Shown: positions 36,734 through 46,876, counted from the first letter of the stretch. The stretch: 64,000 bases of DNA from an uncultured Sphingomonadaceae bacterium (GCA_947503245.1 CANNCV010000001.1:1921501-1985500), one strand, 5' to 3'. Made by a program: numbers and translations. The notes: generated from the letters alone by a model not told the origin.

Positions 36734-37590
36734 AAAGTCTCTCCAATCCGGTCCCACCGTGCAGCAGAGAACCATGTCCATGGCAACACCCATGATGCCG
36801 AGCCATCGGTCGAAAATACTGTAAAGGCAGCCTTTCCAACCAGATTATCCTGCGGCACAAAACCGATGCCGCGACCGGCTATTTGTTGAAAACGGCTGTC
36901 CTGACTGCGGTCACGATTATCGCCCATCAGGAACAGGCTATTGGCTGGCACGACAAAGACTTCGGTGCTGTCTGCAATCGGCACATTAACAAGGTCCAGA
37001 ACTTCATAGCTTTTGCCATTGGGCAATGTTTCGCGAAAACGTGGATAACGGCATTGCTCCACGCCATTGCTGGAGCGCTCTTGAAAACGCGCTTCTGAGC
37101 AAGGATGTTCGCCAGATTGAGAAGATGCATCGAGCATATTCTGAGTTACCGGAATAACCAGATCGTCAATCTTCTCTTTGCGGATGGCTTCTCCATTGAG
37201 ATGCAAAGTCCCGGAGATCATCTGCACAGTGTCACCGGGCAGACCGATAACGCGCTTGATATAATCTTCTTCATTGGTTGGCGGCGCCTTAAACACCACA
37301 ACATCGCCGCGCTCAGGCTGTGACGCCAATATACGGCCTGGAATAAGGGGAACAGAAAAAGGCAGGCTGTGCTTGCTAAATCCATATGACCATTTGGAAA
37401 CAAACAGATAATCGCCGATGAGCAGGCGCGGTTGCATCGATTCAGAAGGAATATTGAACGGTGAAAAAACAAAGCTGCGGAAAATAAAAATAACCAGCAG
37501 CAGCTTGGCGAGAAATTTGATAAAATCACTCGTCTCTTCGCGCGTTGATTTTGCTTCTGCGCTTGAATTATTTGCTTTCACTTCGGCCAT
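36730..37590 (-). CDS. lepB: Signal peptidase I
   Basis: LepB removes signal peptides from exported proteins at the periplasmic face of the inner membrane. One N-terminal helix (about 23-43) precedes the catalytic Ser51 in IPSESMQP; the general base is Lys112 in YIKRVIGLPGD. The final box GDNRDRSQDSR is present. Two cysteines in the periplasmic domain could form a disulphide. I use the ATG at 37590 (MAEVKANNSS). The frame stays open to 37686, which would add 32 residues from the leader and the palindrome region, an unlikely extension. It heads the lepB-rnc-era operon. Confidence 0.95.
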   Translation of the reverse strand: MAEVKANNSSAEAKSTREETSDFIKFLAKLLLVIFIFRSFVFSPFNIPSESMQPRLLIGDYLFVSKWSYGFSKHSLPFSVPLIPGRILASQPERGDVVVFKAPPTNEEDYIKRVIGLPGDTVQMISGTLHLNGEAIRKEKIDDLVIPVTQNMLDASSQSGEHPCSEARFQERSSNGVEQCRYPRFRETLPNGKSYEVLDLVNVPIADSTEVFVVPANSLFLMGDNRDRSQDSRFQQIAGRGIGFVPQDNLVGKAAFTVFSTDGSASWVLPWTWFSAARWDRIGETF

Positions 37591-37632
37591 CTTAAAACCA
37601 TCTTTTATAATTAAATGCTGAATATCGGTGCT

Positions 37633-37658
37633 TTGACCGTAGCTGCGGCGAAGGTCAA
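37633..37658. other. Inverted repeat TTGACC/GGTCAA in the lepB leader
   Basis: TTGACC (37633-37638) and GGTCAA (37653-37658) are exact inverted copies 14 bases apart, 43-68 bases upstream of the lepB ATG. It may form a leader hairpin on the lepB mRNA or be an operator half of the divergent region. No T run follows. Confidence 0.3.
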
Positions 37659-37667
37659 CCGCATTAG

Positions 37668-37691
37668 CATTTTTGGTGATCACCAAAAATG
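37668..37691. promoter_or_regulatory. 24-bp perfect palindrome between lepB and pgi
   Basis: The sequence is a perfect palindrome with half-site CATTTTTGGTGA, lying 78 bases upstream of the lepB ATG and 89 bases upstream of the pgi ATG. Since both genes point away it cannot be a terminator for either. A 2-fold symmetric site of this length in a divergent promoter region is what a dimeric helix-turn-helix repressor would use. The regulator is unknown. Confidence 0.5.
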
Positions 37692-37780
37692 AGTGAGAGA
37701 GAATATAAGCTGTTCAATGCGAGTGGATTTGGCTATCTCTACATCACCCCAAATCAACAATCTGATCGAAAAGTGGCTTT

Positions 37781-39295
37781 ATGACCGGAAATAGCAATTG
37801 GCTACGCGAAACCGCTAATCACAATAGCAAAATCCTAGACCTGTTTGCGCAGAATGATGAGCGTACTCAGCAATTCTCTGTGACGCTCGATATAGGTGAC
37901 GAGCCATTATATGCAGATTTTTCAAAAACCCATCTTACATCATCAGCAATAGACCAATTTATCGCGCTTGCAGACCAGCAAGGGCTTCGCGGCATGCAGC
38001 AACGGCTGTTCGGTGCAGAGATTGTCAATCCTACCGAAGAGCGGGCCGCCACCCATAGCGCAGAACGCGGCTCTGGTGATGATATAGCCGTCGATAACGC
38101 CAAAATGCTGCGCAATCGCATGTATGCGCTCATTGGTGCTATTGATTCTGGCCTTTTTGGTGAGATTAAACATCTTATCCATATTGGCATCGGTGGATCT
38201 GCTTTAGGCCCTGACATGCTATGTGATGCGCTGGCCCGCAATCATGAGCGATATGACGTACATATTGTTTCCAATATCGATGGTGCTGCTTTGGAAGAAG
38301 CATTGAAATCCTGCGATCCGCAGCACACAATGATTGCGATTGCGTCCAAAACATTCACCACGACAGAGACGCTGCGCAATGCTGATAGTGCTCTCAACTG
38401 GCTCAGAGAAAATGGCGTTGATGACCCTTATGGACGATGTGTGGCACTGACTGCTGCGCCGGACAAAGCGAGCGAATGGGGTGTTGATGATGGGCGGATA
38501 TTGCCTTTTTCTGAAACTGTAGGCGGGCGATATTCCCTATGGTCCAGCATCGGCTTTCCCTTTGCTTTGGCCGCAGGGCCAGAGGCGTTTGACCAATTGC
38601 TTGCTGGTGCGGCGGCCATGGATCAACATTTTGCCGAAGCAGATTTGGCTGAGAACATCCCATTTCTGGCAGCCTGTATAGACCTGTTCTACTGCCGTGG
38701 CAGAATGGCGCAAACCCGCGCCGTCTTCGCTTATGATGAGCGGCTGCGTTTACTGCCCGATTATCTTCAACAATTGGAGATGGAGAGCAATGGCAAATCC
38801 GCGCTGCTAGACGGCGGGAAGGTGACGGAACCAACAGCAGCTATTACATGGGGCGGTGTGGGAACAGATGCTCAGCATGCCGTTTTCCAGCTATTGCATC
38901 AGGGCAGCCATGAGATCCCTGTCGAGTTCATAGCGTCATCAACCCCTGGGCATGACTTGGATGCAGAACATCATGCGATCCTGCTCACAAACTGCTTTGC
39001 GCAAGCTGCGGCGTTGATGACAGGCAAATCATCTGATGACCAACATAAGCATTATGTCGGTGACCGTCCTTCCACAACCATATTGGTGGAGGATGTGACA
39101 CCAGCAATGTTGGGCGCGCTGATCGCCTTTTATGAACACCGTGTTTTCACCAATGCTGTATTGATGGGAATAAATCCATTTGACCAATATGGTGTTGAAC
39201 TCGGCAAGGCTATGGCCAAGGCCATGTCGGCCGAAGGAAATGAGCAATTTGACCCTTCAACCGAAGCATTGATGGCCAAGGCCGGTCTGAAATAA
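37781..39295 (+). CDS. pgi: Glucose-6-phosphate isomerase
   Basis: Pgi interconverts glucose-6-phosphate and fructose-6-phosphate. The protein of 504 residues contains the family signatures IGIGGSALGPDMLCDAL (near 129-145), the catalytic Glu region GGRYSLWSSIGFP (near 247-259) and, at the C-terminus, the NPFDQYGVELGKAMA block (near 465-479). Length is somewhat short of E. coli Pgi (549) but normal for alphaproteobacteria. It starts at ATG 37781 and is followed after 34 bases by gor. The perfect palindrome 89 bases upstream may control it. Confidence 0.97.
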   Translation: MTGNSNWLRETANHNSKILDLFAQNDERTQQFSVTLDIGDEPLYADFSKTHLTSSAIDQFIALADQQGLRGMQQRLFGAEIVNPTEERAATHSAERGSGDDIAVDNAKMLRNRMYALIGAIDSGLFGEIKHLIHIGIGGSALGPDMLCDALARNHERYDVHIVSNIDGAALEEALKSCDPQHTMIAIASKTFTTTETLRNADSALNWLRENGVDDPYGRCVALTAAPDKASEWGVDDGRILPFSETVGGRYSLWSSIGFPFALAAGPEAFDQLLAGAAAMDQHFAEADLAENIPFLAACIDLFYCRGRMAQTRAVFAYDERLRLLPDYLQQLEMESNGKSALLDGGKVTEPTAAITWGGVGTDAQHAVFQLLHQGSHEIPVEFIASSTPGHDLDAEHHAILLTNCFAQAAALMTGKSSDDQHKHYVGDRPSTTILVEDVTPAMLGALIAFYEHRVFTNAVLMGINPFDQYGVELGKAMAKAMSAEGNEQFDPSTEALMAKAGLK

Positions 39296-39329
39296 TAGCA
39301 GAATGAAAATACTCTAATGGAGAGAGCGA

Positions 39330-40682
39330 ATGTCAGAATTTGATTATGACCTTTTTGTAATAGGTGCAGGGTCAGGCGGAACAAGAGCGGCACGTATCTC
39401 TGCCTCGCACGGAGCCAAAGTGGCAATTGCCGAGGAATATCGCGTTGGCGGTACATGTGTTATCCGCGGTTGTGTGCCCAAAAAGATGCTGGTTTATGGT
39501 GCGCATTTCGCAGAAGATCTGCATGAGGCAGAGCGCTTTGGATGGGATATTAAAGGTGCCAGTTTCAATTGGCAAAGGCTGCGGGACATTGTGCAAACTG
39601 ATGTCGACCGGCTGGAAGGGCTTTATGGCCAAACCTTGGACAATAATAAGGTTGAGCTGTTTGATGAGCGCGCCACGATCACCGGAGTAAATGAAGTTAC
39701 GCTGGCATCTGGCAAAAAGCTCAGCGCAGCGAAAATTCTTGTCGCAACTGGCGGCTGGCCATTTCCAGCGCAATGTGAGGGTGCGGAACATGCACTGACA
39801 TCGAACGAGATTTTCCATCTCGACGAATGTCCAAAAAGCATCATCATCATTGGCGGTGGCTATATTGCGAACGAATTTGCAGGAATTTTCCACGCCTTTG
39901 GCGCAGACGTGACCATAGCAAACCGCTCTGGCGTTATTTTGCGGTCTTATGATCAGGAAATTGTCGGCAAATTACAGGATATGAGCGTTGCCAAAGGCAT
40001 TACCTATCGGTTGAATGCACCTTTGCAAAAGATTGAGAAAAATACCGATGGCACTGTGACTGTGCATTTTCAGGATGAAAAGCCCTCGCAAACGGCGGAT
40101 GTCATCATGGTAGCGACTGGCCGTTACCCCAATGCTGATAATCTGGGCTTGGAGAATGCGGGCGTTGCACGTGACAAAGGCGGCGCGATCATCGTTGATG
40201 ACTATAATAAAACAAATGTCGACAGCATCTATGCCGTTGGTGACGTTACCGATCGTGTACAGTTAACACCGGTGGCCATTCGCGAAGGTCATGCCTTTGC
40301 CGATACTATCTTCGATAATAATCCACGCACCGTCGATTATAGCAATATCCCGTCTGCTGTTTTCTCCAGCCCTCCTATCGCAGCAGTTGGAATGACCGAG
40401 AAAGAGGCGCGGGAAAAATATGGCGATGATGTCAATGTCTATCGCAGTGACTTTAGACCAATGAAGAATGTCGTTTCCGGACGGCAGGAACGCGGTCTTT
40501 ATAAAATGGTGACGGCTGGTCCGGACGATAAAGTGGTGGGTTTGCACATGATAGGGCCTGAATCATCTGAGATATTGCAGGCTGCTGCTGTTGCGGTGAA
40601 AGCAGGCCTTAGCAAGCAGGATTTTGACGATACGGTTGCCCTGCACCCCAGCATGTCAGAAGAACTTGTTCTGTTAAAATAG
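39330..40682 (+). CDS. gor: Glutathione-disulfide reductase
   Basis: Gor reduces oxidised glutathione with NADPH. The protein (450 residues) has FAD motif [13 protein letters not shown] (10-22), the redox disulphide GGTCVIRGCVPKK (43-55), the NADPH motif GGGYIANEFAGIF followed by ANRSGVILR (arginines for the 2' phosphate) and the C-terminal catalytic LHPSMSEEL. These features separate it from lipoamide dehydrogenase, which is also present in this window as lpdA. GGAGAGAG before the ATG is a good ribosome binding site. It is co-directional with pgi (34-base gap), an arrangement that would pair sugar phosphate flux with NADPH use. Confidence 0.96.
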   Translation: MSEFDYDLFVIGAGSGGTRAARISASHGAKVAIAEEYRVGGTCVIRGCVPKKMLVYGAHFAEDLHEAERFGWDIKGASFNWQRLRDIVQTDVDRLEGLYGQTLDNNKVELFDERATITGVNEVTLASGKKLSAAKILVATGGWPFPAQCEGAEHALTSNEIFHLDECPKSIIIIGGGYIANEFAGIFHAFGADVTIANRSGVILRSYDQEIVGKLQDMSVAKGITYRLNAPLQKIEKNTDGTVTVHFQDEKPSQTADVIMVATGRYPNADNLGLENAGVARDKGGAIIVDDYNKTNVDSIYAVGDVTDRVQLTPVAIREGHAFADTIFDNNPRTVDYSNIPSAVFSSPPIAAVGMTEKEAREKYGDDVNVYRSDFRPMKNVVSGRQERGLYKMVTAGPDDKVVGLHMIGPESSEILQAAAVAVKAGLSKQDFDDTVALHPSMSEELVLLK

Positions 40683-40793
40683 CTGGGTTCAATGCCCTAA
40701 CGATAGGCAAAATCTATAGCCATCGGGATTGACCATTTGGTTATTTTAGCAGATTGGACATCTCAAAATGCTTGACTGTAGCTGAGGATTTAT

Positions 40794-42326
40794 ATGCAAG
40801 ACATAATTGACGCATTGGAAGCGAAGCGCGAATTATCCCGTCAGGGCGGAGGACAGAAGCGGATCGACGCCCAGCATGCCAAGGGCAAATTGACCGCGCG
40901 GGAACGGCTGGACATCTTGCTTGATCCGGGTTCGTTTGAAGAACTTGACCCTTATGTTGAGCATAATTGTGTCGATTTTGGCATGGCTGAGCAGAAAATA
41001 CCTGGCGATGGCGTGGTGACAGGCTCTGGCACTATCAATGGCAGGTTGGTCTTTGTGTATAGTCAGGATTTTACCGTCTTTGGTGGCTCTTTGTCAGAAC
41101 GGCATGCAGAAAAAATCTGCAAAGTGCTCGACAATGCCATGAAGGTTGGCGCGCCGGTTATCGGCCTGAACGATAGCGGCGGTGCGCGTATTCAGGAAGG
41201 CGTGGCGTCACTGGGTGGATATGCTGAAGTTTTCCAGCGCAATGTCTTGGCTAGCGGCGTCGTACCCCAGCTTTCCCTTATAATGGGGCCATGTGCGGGC
41301 GGTGCAGTTTATTCGCCAGCGATAACCGATTTCATCTTCATGGTGAAAGACAGCAGCTATATGTTTGTCACCGGCCCTGATGTGGTGAAGACAGTAACCA
41401 ACGAAGTCGTGACACAGGAAGAACTGGGCGGGGCCGTTACCCACACAACCAAAACATCGGTTGCCGATGTTGCTTATGATAATGATATTGAAGCATTGCT
41501 TGCCGCCCGCCGGATGATTGATTTTCTGCCATTATCGAACAGGGAAGATGTTCCCGAACGGCCGACCGCCGATCATTGGGATCGTGTAGAGGATAGTCTG
41601 GACACACTTGTTCCAGCAAACCCTAACACCCCTTATGATATGCATGAGCTAATCGCAAAAATGGTTGATGAAGGAGACTTTTTTGAAATTCAGCCAAAAC
41701 ACGCTGCCAATATTATTTGCGGTTTTGGCCGGGTTGAAGGGCGCACGGTCGGCATTGTTGCAAACCAACCGATGGTGCTAGCCGGTGTTCTGGACATTAA
41801 TGCTTCAAAAAAATCGGCGCGTTTTGTGCGTTTCTGTGACGCTTTTGATATTCCTATTGTGACATTGGTTGATGTTCCCGGGTTCTTGCCGGGTACTGCG
41901 CAAGAGCATAATGGCATTATCAAACATGGCGCCAAATTGCTGTTTGCCTATGCTGAAGCAACAGTACCCAAAATTACCATCATCACGCGCAAAGCCTATG
42001 GCGGCGCTTATGACGTCATGGCGTCAAAACATTTGCGCGGTGATTTAAACTATGCCTGGCCAACTGCTGAAATCGCAGTCATGGGCGCAAAAGGCGCGGT
42101 GGAAATCATCTTCCGCAAAGATGTCGGCGATCCTGACAAAATTGCTGCGCGCACCAAAGAATATGAAGATCGTTTCGCCAACCCCTTTGTTGCTGCAAGC
42201 AAGGGCTTTATTGATGAGGTTATCATGCCTCATTCAACACGGCGGCGGGTCGCTTTGGGCTTGCGCAAGCTGCGCAATAAAAGCCTAGAGAACCCTTGGA
42301 AAAAGCACGACAATATTCCGCTGTAA
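40794..42326 (+). CDS. pccB: Propionyl-CoA carboxylase beta subunit
   Basis: PccB is the carboxyltransferase that moves CO2 from carboxybiotin on PccA to propionyl-CoA, giving (S)-methylmalonyl-CoA. The protein (510 residues) has both carboxyltransferase half-domains: [17 protein letters not shown] and [12 protein letters not shown] in the first, and [25 protein letters not shown] and [11 protein letters not shown] in the second. TGAGGA before the ATG is the ribosome binding site. It opens the propionate module, and its alpha partner pccA is eight kilobases downstream on the same strand. Confidence 0.96.
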   Translation: MQDIIDALEAKRELSRQGGGQKRIDAQHAKGKLTARERLDILLDPGSFEELDPYVEHNCVDFGMAEQKIPGDGVVTGSGTINGRLVFVYSQDFTVFGGSLSERHAEKICKVLDNAMKVGAPVIGLNDSGGARIQEGVASLGGYAEVFQRNVLASGVVPQLSLIMGPCAGGAVYSPAITDFIFMVKDSSYMFVTGPDVVKTVTNEVVTQEELGGAVTHTTKTSVADVAYDNDIEALLAARRMIDFLPLSNREDVPERPTADHWDRVEDSLDTLVPANPNTPYDMHELIAKMVDEGDFFEIQPKHAANIICGFGRVEGRTVGIVANQPMVLAGVLDINASKKSARFVRFCDAFDIPIVTLVDVPGFLPGTAQEHNGIIKHGAKLLFAYAEATVPKITIITRKAYGGAYDVMASKHLRGDLNYAWPTAEIAVMGAKGAVEIIFRKDVGDPDKIAARTKEYEDRFANPFVAASKGFIDEVIMPHSTRRRVALGLRKLRNKSLENPWKKHDNIPL

Positions 42327-42378
42327 TTGCTGAATATGGTCACTGCTTGATTTGGAACAATATAAAGGGTCTGCGTAG

Positions 42379-43341
42379 ATGCCCTCAGGATTAGTAGCTT
42401 TATTTGACGATGTCGCCGCCATAGCAAGGGTTGCGGCCGCTTCGCTTGATGATATTGGCGCCGCAGCGGCGCGTGCTGGCACGAAAACAGCGGGCGTTGT
42501 GATTGACGATGCCGCTGTTACGCCAAGTTATGTCACTGGTTTTTCACCAGCACGTGAATTGCCGATGATTGCCCGCATTGCGCGTGGCTCCATCTTCAAC
42601 AAGATGGTTATATTGCTGCCCATTGCTGTTTTGCTGGGCCAATTTGCGCCTTTTCTTATCCCCATCATCTTGATTTTGGGCGGGCTTTTCCTCTGTTATG
42701 AAGCCGCAGAAAAAGTGCTGGAGCTGTTTCATGTCGATGAAACCAATGTGCATGATGCCCCAGCGCTGATTGAAGGCGAGGAGCGTGAAAACGAAATGGT
42801 GGCGAGCGCCATCCGCACCGATCTTATATTGTCGGCTGAGATTATGGCCATTGCTCTAGCAGAGGTGGCAGATAGCATCTGGTGGCAACAGGCATTGGTC
42901 TTGGCGTTGATTGGTCTGGTCATAACCGTGGTTGTCTACGGCGCGGTGGCGCTGATCGTTAAAATGGATGATGTCGGGCTTCACTTAGCGCAGGAAAATG
43001 AAGGGTTGATCGCCAGTTTCGGGCGCGGTTTGGTGGCGTTTATGCCGAAGCTGCTCACCACGATCTCCATTATAGGTACGCTGGCCATGGCATGGGTAGG
43101 CGGCGGTCTGCTGGTGCACAATATTGCTGTTCTTGGCTGGCATGAACCGGAGCATTGGATAGAGGCCGTCACGCTTCCTTTGGTTGGGATGGCGCCGGCA
43201 AGCTGGGCTGGATTTGTAGAGTGGTTGGTTTTCGCTATATTATCAGGCGTTTTTGGCGTTGCCATTGGGTCAGTCATTGCTCCCATCGCGCATAAATTGC
43301 TGCATGGCAAAGATCAGAGCAAAAAAGAGGAGGCGGCATGA
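42379..43341 (+). CDS. DUF808 family inner-membrane protein (YedI-like)
   Basis: The 320-residue product belongs to the DUF808/YedI family. It opens MPSGLVALFDDVAAIARVAA and continues with the conserved motifs DDIGAAAARAGTKTAGVVIDD and GFSPARELPM, followed by about six hydrophobic helices. The function of the family is not known. Its stop overlaps the epimerase start as ATGA, and it begins 52 bases after pccB, so it is co-expressed with propionyl-CoA metabolism here. A transport or membrane-homeostasis role is only a guess. Confidence 0.9.
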   Translation: MPSGLVALFDDVAAIARVAAASLDDIGAAAARAGTKTAGVVIDDAAVTPSYVTGFSPARELPMIARIARGSIFNKMVILLPIAVLLGQFAPFLIPIILILGGLFLCYEAAEKVLELFHVDETNVHDAPALIEGEERENEMVASAIRTDLILSAEIMAIALAEVADSIWWQQALVLALIGLVITVVVYGAVALIVKMDDVGLHLAQENEGLIASFGRGLVAFMPKLLTTISIIGTLAMAWVGGGLLVHNIAVLGWHEPEHWIEAVTLPLVGMAPASWAGFVEWLVFAILSGVFGVAIGSVIAPIAHKLLHGKDQSKKEEAA

Positions 43342-43784
43342 AATTGGGACCACTCAACCATATTGGCGTTGCCACCCCCAATATGGATGAAGCCATCGCT
43401 TTCTACCGCGATATAATGGGCGCAACAAAGATACATGAACCTTTTGATATGCCTGCACAGGGAGTTAAAGTGTGCTTTGTCGATACGCCTGCACAGGATG
43501 GTGGAGCTTCCGGTTCATGGGGTACGCAGATAGAGCTTATCGAACCATTGGGTGAGGATTCACCAATCCATGGTTTTCTTAAAACAAACCCCAAGGGCGG
43601 CCAGCACCATATGTGCTTTGAAGTCCCCGATATTCATAAAGCCAAGGCAGAGTTTGAAGCATTGGGAAAACGCGTCTTGGGCGAACCGCGTATCGGCGCC
43701 CATGGTACGCTTATATTCTTTGTTCACCCGAAGGATATGGGCGGGGTCTTGACCGAGATCATGGAAACGCCGAAGAAGGGCTGA
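43338..43784 (+). CDS. Methylmalonyl-CoA epimerase
   Basis: This 148-residue vicinal-oxygen-chelate protein converts (S)- to (R)-methylmalonyl-CoA, the form used by the mutase. LNHIGVATPNMDEAIAFYRD near the N-terminus gives the first metal ligand (His9), and GGQHHMCFEVPDI gives the second (near 91-103). KRVLGEPRIGAHGTLIFFVHPKDMGGVLTE ends the protein with the last ligands. It starts within the last codon of the DUF808 gene (ATGA overlap), so translation is coupled. Confidence 0.95.
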   Translation: MKLGPLNHIGVATPNMDEAIAFYRDIMGATKIHEPFDMPAQGVKVCFVDTPAQDGGASGSWGTQIELIEPLGEDSPIHGFLKTNPKGGQHHMCFEVPDIHKAKAEFEALGKRVLGEPRIGAHGTLIFFVHPKDMGGVLTEIMETPKKG

Positions 43785-43838
43785 CACAATTTAATCGAGC
43801 GGTTAAAAATCGCCGAGATATATAGGAAAGAGCCAGCT

Positions 43839-44639
43839 ATGACCGAGTTTCAGACGATAAAGTTCAGCATTGCAGACAATATCGCAACCATAATCTTAAA
43901 CCGTCCTGAGCGGCTTAACGCAGCGCCATTAGAGATGGCCGACGATATCAGCGATGCTCTTGGAATGGCAGTGAAGCAAGGCGCGCGCTGTGTCATTATT
44001 ACCGGAGAGGGCCGCGCCTTTTGCTCTGGTGCCGATCTTGCAGGAGGCGGTGATAGCAGCAAATCGCGCGGTTTGGGCGGCGATGGTGCCAAATACTCGC
44101 TTAATTATGCCTATAACCCGATGATGCGCACCATTGCTGAATTGCCAATCCCTGTGATTACGGCGGTAAATGGCCCAGCAGCGGGTGTTGGCTGTTCCAT
44201 AGCATTGGCGGGGGATTTTGTTCTGGCGAGTGAGAGCGCCTATTTCCTTCAAGCTTTTGTCAATATCGGCCTTGTGCCCGATGGCGGCGCGACATGGATG
44301 TTGCCACGACTGATCGGCAAAGCGCGCGCGATGGAAATGATGATGCTGGGCGAAAAAATCCGCGCTGACAAAGCACTGGATTGGGGCATGGTTTATAAGG
44401 CTGTCAGCAATGATGCGCTAATGGACGAAGCACATAGTCTGGCAACACGCTTAGCGACCGGGCCCACATTGGCTTTAGGTCTAATGCGCCGCACAACAGC
44501 GGAAAATCTGGACCGCAGCTATGCCGAAGCTTTGGACGCAGAAGCCAATGCGCAGCGCATTGCGGGGGATAGTGATGACGCAAAAATCGGAGCCATTGCC
44601 TTTTTGAAGAAGGAAAAGGCGGCATTTACAGGTAAGTAA
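43839..44639 (+). CDS. Enoyl-CoA hydratase/isomerase family protein
   Basis: This crotonase-fold protein of 266 residues has ILNRPERLNA (first motif), GRAFCSGADLAGG (oxyanion hole, near 58-70) and NGPAAGVGCSIALAGDFVLASE (second half of the oxyanion hole, near 110). FVNIGLVPDGGATWMLPRLIG carries the usual acidic-residue region. Substrate cannot be assigned; the position in a propionyl-CoA module would fit short-chain or branched-chain degradation that produces propionyl-CoA. AGGAAAGAGCC lies before the ATG. The mutase gene follows after 95 bases that contain a REP-like repeat. Confidence 0.9.
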   Translation: MTEFQTIKFSIADNIATIILNRPERLNAAPLEMADDISDALGMAVKQGARCVIITGEGRAFCSGADLAGGGDSSKSRGLGGDGAKYSLNYAYNPMMRTIAELPIPVITAVNGPAAGVGCSIALAGDFVLASESAYFLQAFVNIGLVPDGGATWMLPRLIGKARAMEMMMLGEKIRADKALDWGMVYKAVSNDALMDEAHSLATRLATGPTLALGLMRRTTAENLDRSYAEALDAEANAQRIAGDSDDAKIGAIAFLKKEKAAFTGK

Positions 44640-44657
44640 TCTTATATAGCGCAAGTG

Positions 44658-44712
44658 CTGAGCCTGTTGCAGCACGTCTATCAAATTGCGACATGCCCTT
44701 GGACAGGCTCAG
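44658..44712. repeat. REP-like palindromic element between the hydratase and mutase genes
   Basis: CTGAGCCTGT (44658-44667) and ACAGGCTCAG (44703-44712) are perfect inverted copies 35 bases apart. The right arm in its context CCCTTGGACAGGCTCAGGG is close to the short extragenic repeat CCTTCGACAGGCTCAGG seen many times in proteobacterial genomes. Only one copy is in this window. Confidence 0.6.
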
Positions 44713-44734
44713 GGCTATGGGTTAGTGGCCAAAT

Positions 44735-46876
44735 ATGACAGACAAACCGACCATTACAGACTGGCAAACCCTAGCCAATAAAGAGGTGAAGGGCCGTGAT
44801 CTGACTTGGGAGACGCCTGAAGGCATTGCCGTTAAGCCGCTTTATACGGCTGATGATGCACCTAATCCAGGCCTGCCGGGCTTTGCGCCCTATACACGCG
44901 GGGTAAAGGCCAGCATGTATGCCGGGCGGCCATGGACAATTCGCCAATATGCAGGTTTTTCCACTGCGGAAGAATCCAACGCCTTTTACCGCCGCAACCT
45001 TGCCGCTGGTCAAAAAGGCCTGTCTATCGCGTTCGATCTGGCGACGCACAGAGGCTATGATAGCGATCATCTACGCGTGGTTGGTGATGTCGGCAAAGCC
45101 GGCGTTGCGATTGACACATTGGCCGATATGCAGATTTTGTTTGACGAAATCCCGCTCGACAAAATGTCTGTGTCTATGACCATGAATGGCGCGGTTATTC
45201 CATGCCTCGCTTTTTACATTGTCGCTGCGGAAGAGCAGGGCGTCTCTCAAGATCAACTTTCAGGCACCATCCAGAATGACATTCTAAAAGAGTTTATGGT
45301 GCGCAACACCTATATTTATCCGCCTGCGCCTTCCATGCGCATTATTGCCGATATTATTGCCTATACATCTGAGCATATGCCGCGTTTTAACAGCATATCT
45401 ATCTCTGGCTATCATATGCATGAGGCAGGCGCGACAGCGGTGCAGGAACTGGCCTATACGCTGGCTGACGGCAAGGCCTATGTAGAGGCAGCGCTGGACC
45501 GCGGCATGGATATTGACAGTTTTGCCGGTCGGTTAAGCTTCTTTTTTGGCATTGGTATGAACTTCTTCATGGAAGTCGCCAAATTGCGCGCCGCACGGAC
45601 ATTATGGTCAAAAATCATCGCTGATTTCGGCGGCAACGCACGCAGCCAGATGCTGCGCACCCATTGTCAGACCAGCGGCGTTTCCTTGACTGAGCAAGAC
45701 CCTTATAACAATATCATCCGCACCACCATCGAAGCCATGGCCGCGACCTTTGGCGGCACGCAGAGCCTGCACACCAACAGCTTTGACGAAGCCATTGCTT
45801 TACCCACCGATTTTTCGGCACGTTTGGCGCGTAATACGCAGCTTATCCTGCAAGAAGAAACCGGCATGACCAATGTCGTCGATCCATTGGGTGGCAGCTA
45901 TTATGTAGAAGCGCTGACCAATTCGCTGGTTGAAAAAGCTTTGTCGCTGATGAACGAAGTGGAAGCTGCGGGCGGCATGACTGATGCAATTGCCCAAGGC
46001 CTACCCAAAAGGCGGATTGAAGAGTCAGCCGCAGCACGCCAGGCACGCGTTGATAAAGGCGATGATGTGATTGTCGGCGTCAACAAATATGCGTTGGATG
46101 ATGAAGCGCCTATCGACATATTGGAAATAGACAATGCCCGGGTGCGTGCCGAACAGATTAAGCGTATTGAGAAAACGCGGGCAGAACGCGACGAAAGTGC
46201 GGCGCGCGCAGCGCTGGAGAATTTAACTGCTGGCGCGAAGGGCGATGCCAATATTTTGGCGCTTGCAGTGGACGCCGCCAGAGCGCGGTGTACCCTGGGT
46301 GAGATAAGCAGCGCATTGGAGGCGGTTTTTGGTCGCTATGATACTGTACCGCAACCGGTCAAAGGTATTTACGGCGCAGCCTATGAAGGTGATCGCCGCT
46401 ATGAACGCGTTGTTGAAGCAGTACAATCCATTGCAGCCAGACAGGGCGAAGCGCCTAAGATAATGATCGCGAAAATGGGGCAGGATGGCCATGATCGCGG
46501 CGCGAATGTTGTGGCTTCCGCCTTGGCTGATATGGGTTTTTCTGTTGTCAGCGGACCATTGTTCCAGACGCCAGAAGAGACTGCCAAAATGGCTATTGAG
46601 AACGATGTTGATGCGGTTGGGGCATCCAGTCTGGCCGCAGGGCACAAAACCCTCATCCCAGAATTGATAGAGCAGTTTGCATCCGCAAGGCGCAGCGATA
46701 TCCGCGTTTTTGCTGGCGGCGTTATTCCAGCGCAAGATTATGACTTTTTGCGGCAGGCGGGCGTTATCGGCATTTATGGGCCGGGCAGCAATATTGTTGA
46801 TTGCGCAGAGGATATTTTGCGGTTGCTGGGTCATAATATGCCGCCACTGCAAGACGATCAGGAGGCCGCTGAATGA
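44735..46876 (+). CDS. scpA: Methylmalonyl-CoA mutase, single-subunit
   Basis: The mutase rearranges (R)-methylmalonyl-CoA to succinyl-CoA with adenosylcobalamin. The protein has 713 residues in one chain. The TIM barrel carries the substrate motifs [17 protein letters not shown] and [17 protein letters not shown]. The C-terminal B12-binding domain has [13 protein letters not shown] (DxHxxG with the cobalt-ligating His near residue 587) and the GASSLAAGH and GGVIP blocks. The large-chain type that forms homodimers fits. The G-protein chaperone (MeaB/ArgK) is not in the window. Its stop overlaps the next gene as ATGA. Confidence 0.97.
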   Translation: MTDKPTITDWQTLANKEVKGRDLTWETPEGIAVKPLYTADDAPNPGLPGFAPYTRGVKASMYAGRPWTIRQYAGFSTAEESNAFYRRNLAAGQKGLSIAFDLATHRGYDSDHLRVVGDVGKAGVAIDTLADMQILFDEIPLDKMSVSMTMNGAVIPCLAFYIVAAEEQGVSQDQLSGTIQNDILKEFMVRNTYIYPPAPSMRIIADIIAYTSEHMPRFNSISISGYHMHEAGATAVQELAYTLADGKAYVEAALDRGMDIDSFAGRLSFFFGIGMNFFMEVAKLRAARTLWSKIIADFGGNARSQMLRTHCQTSGVSLTEQDPYNNIIRTTIEAMAATFGGTQSLHTNSFDEAIALPTDFSARLARNTQLILQEETGMTNVVDPLGGSYYVEALTNSLVEKALSLMNEVEAAGGMTDAIAQGLPKRRIEESAAARQARVDKGDDVIVGVNKYALDDEAPIDILEIDNARVRAEQIKRIEKTRAERDESAARAALENLTAGAKGDANILALAVDAARARCTLGEISSALEAVFGRYDTVPQPVKGIYGAAYEGDRRYERVVEAVQSIAARQGEAPKIMIAKMGQDGHDRGANVVASALADMGFSVVSGPLFQTPEETAKMAIENDVDAVGASSLAAGHKTLIPELIEQFASARRSDIRVFAGGVIPAQDYDFLRQAGVIGIYGPGSNIVDCAEDILRLLGHNMPPLQDDQEAAE

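Noticed and set aside
37591-37686. N-terminal extension of LepB to 37686
   Set aside because: The frame is open but it would translate the palindrome and leader region. MAEVKANNSS at 37590 is the normal beginning of the family.
40683-40793. Site for the propionate regulator PccR upstream of pccB
   Set aside because: The known TTTGCAAA-N4-TTTGCAAA type of site is not present in this gap or before pccA.
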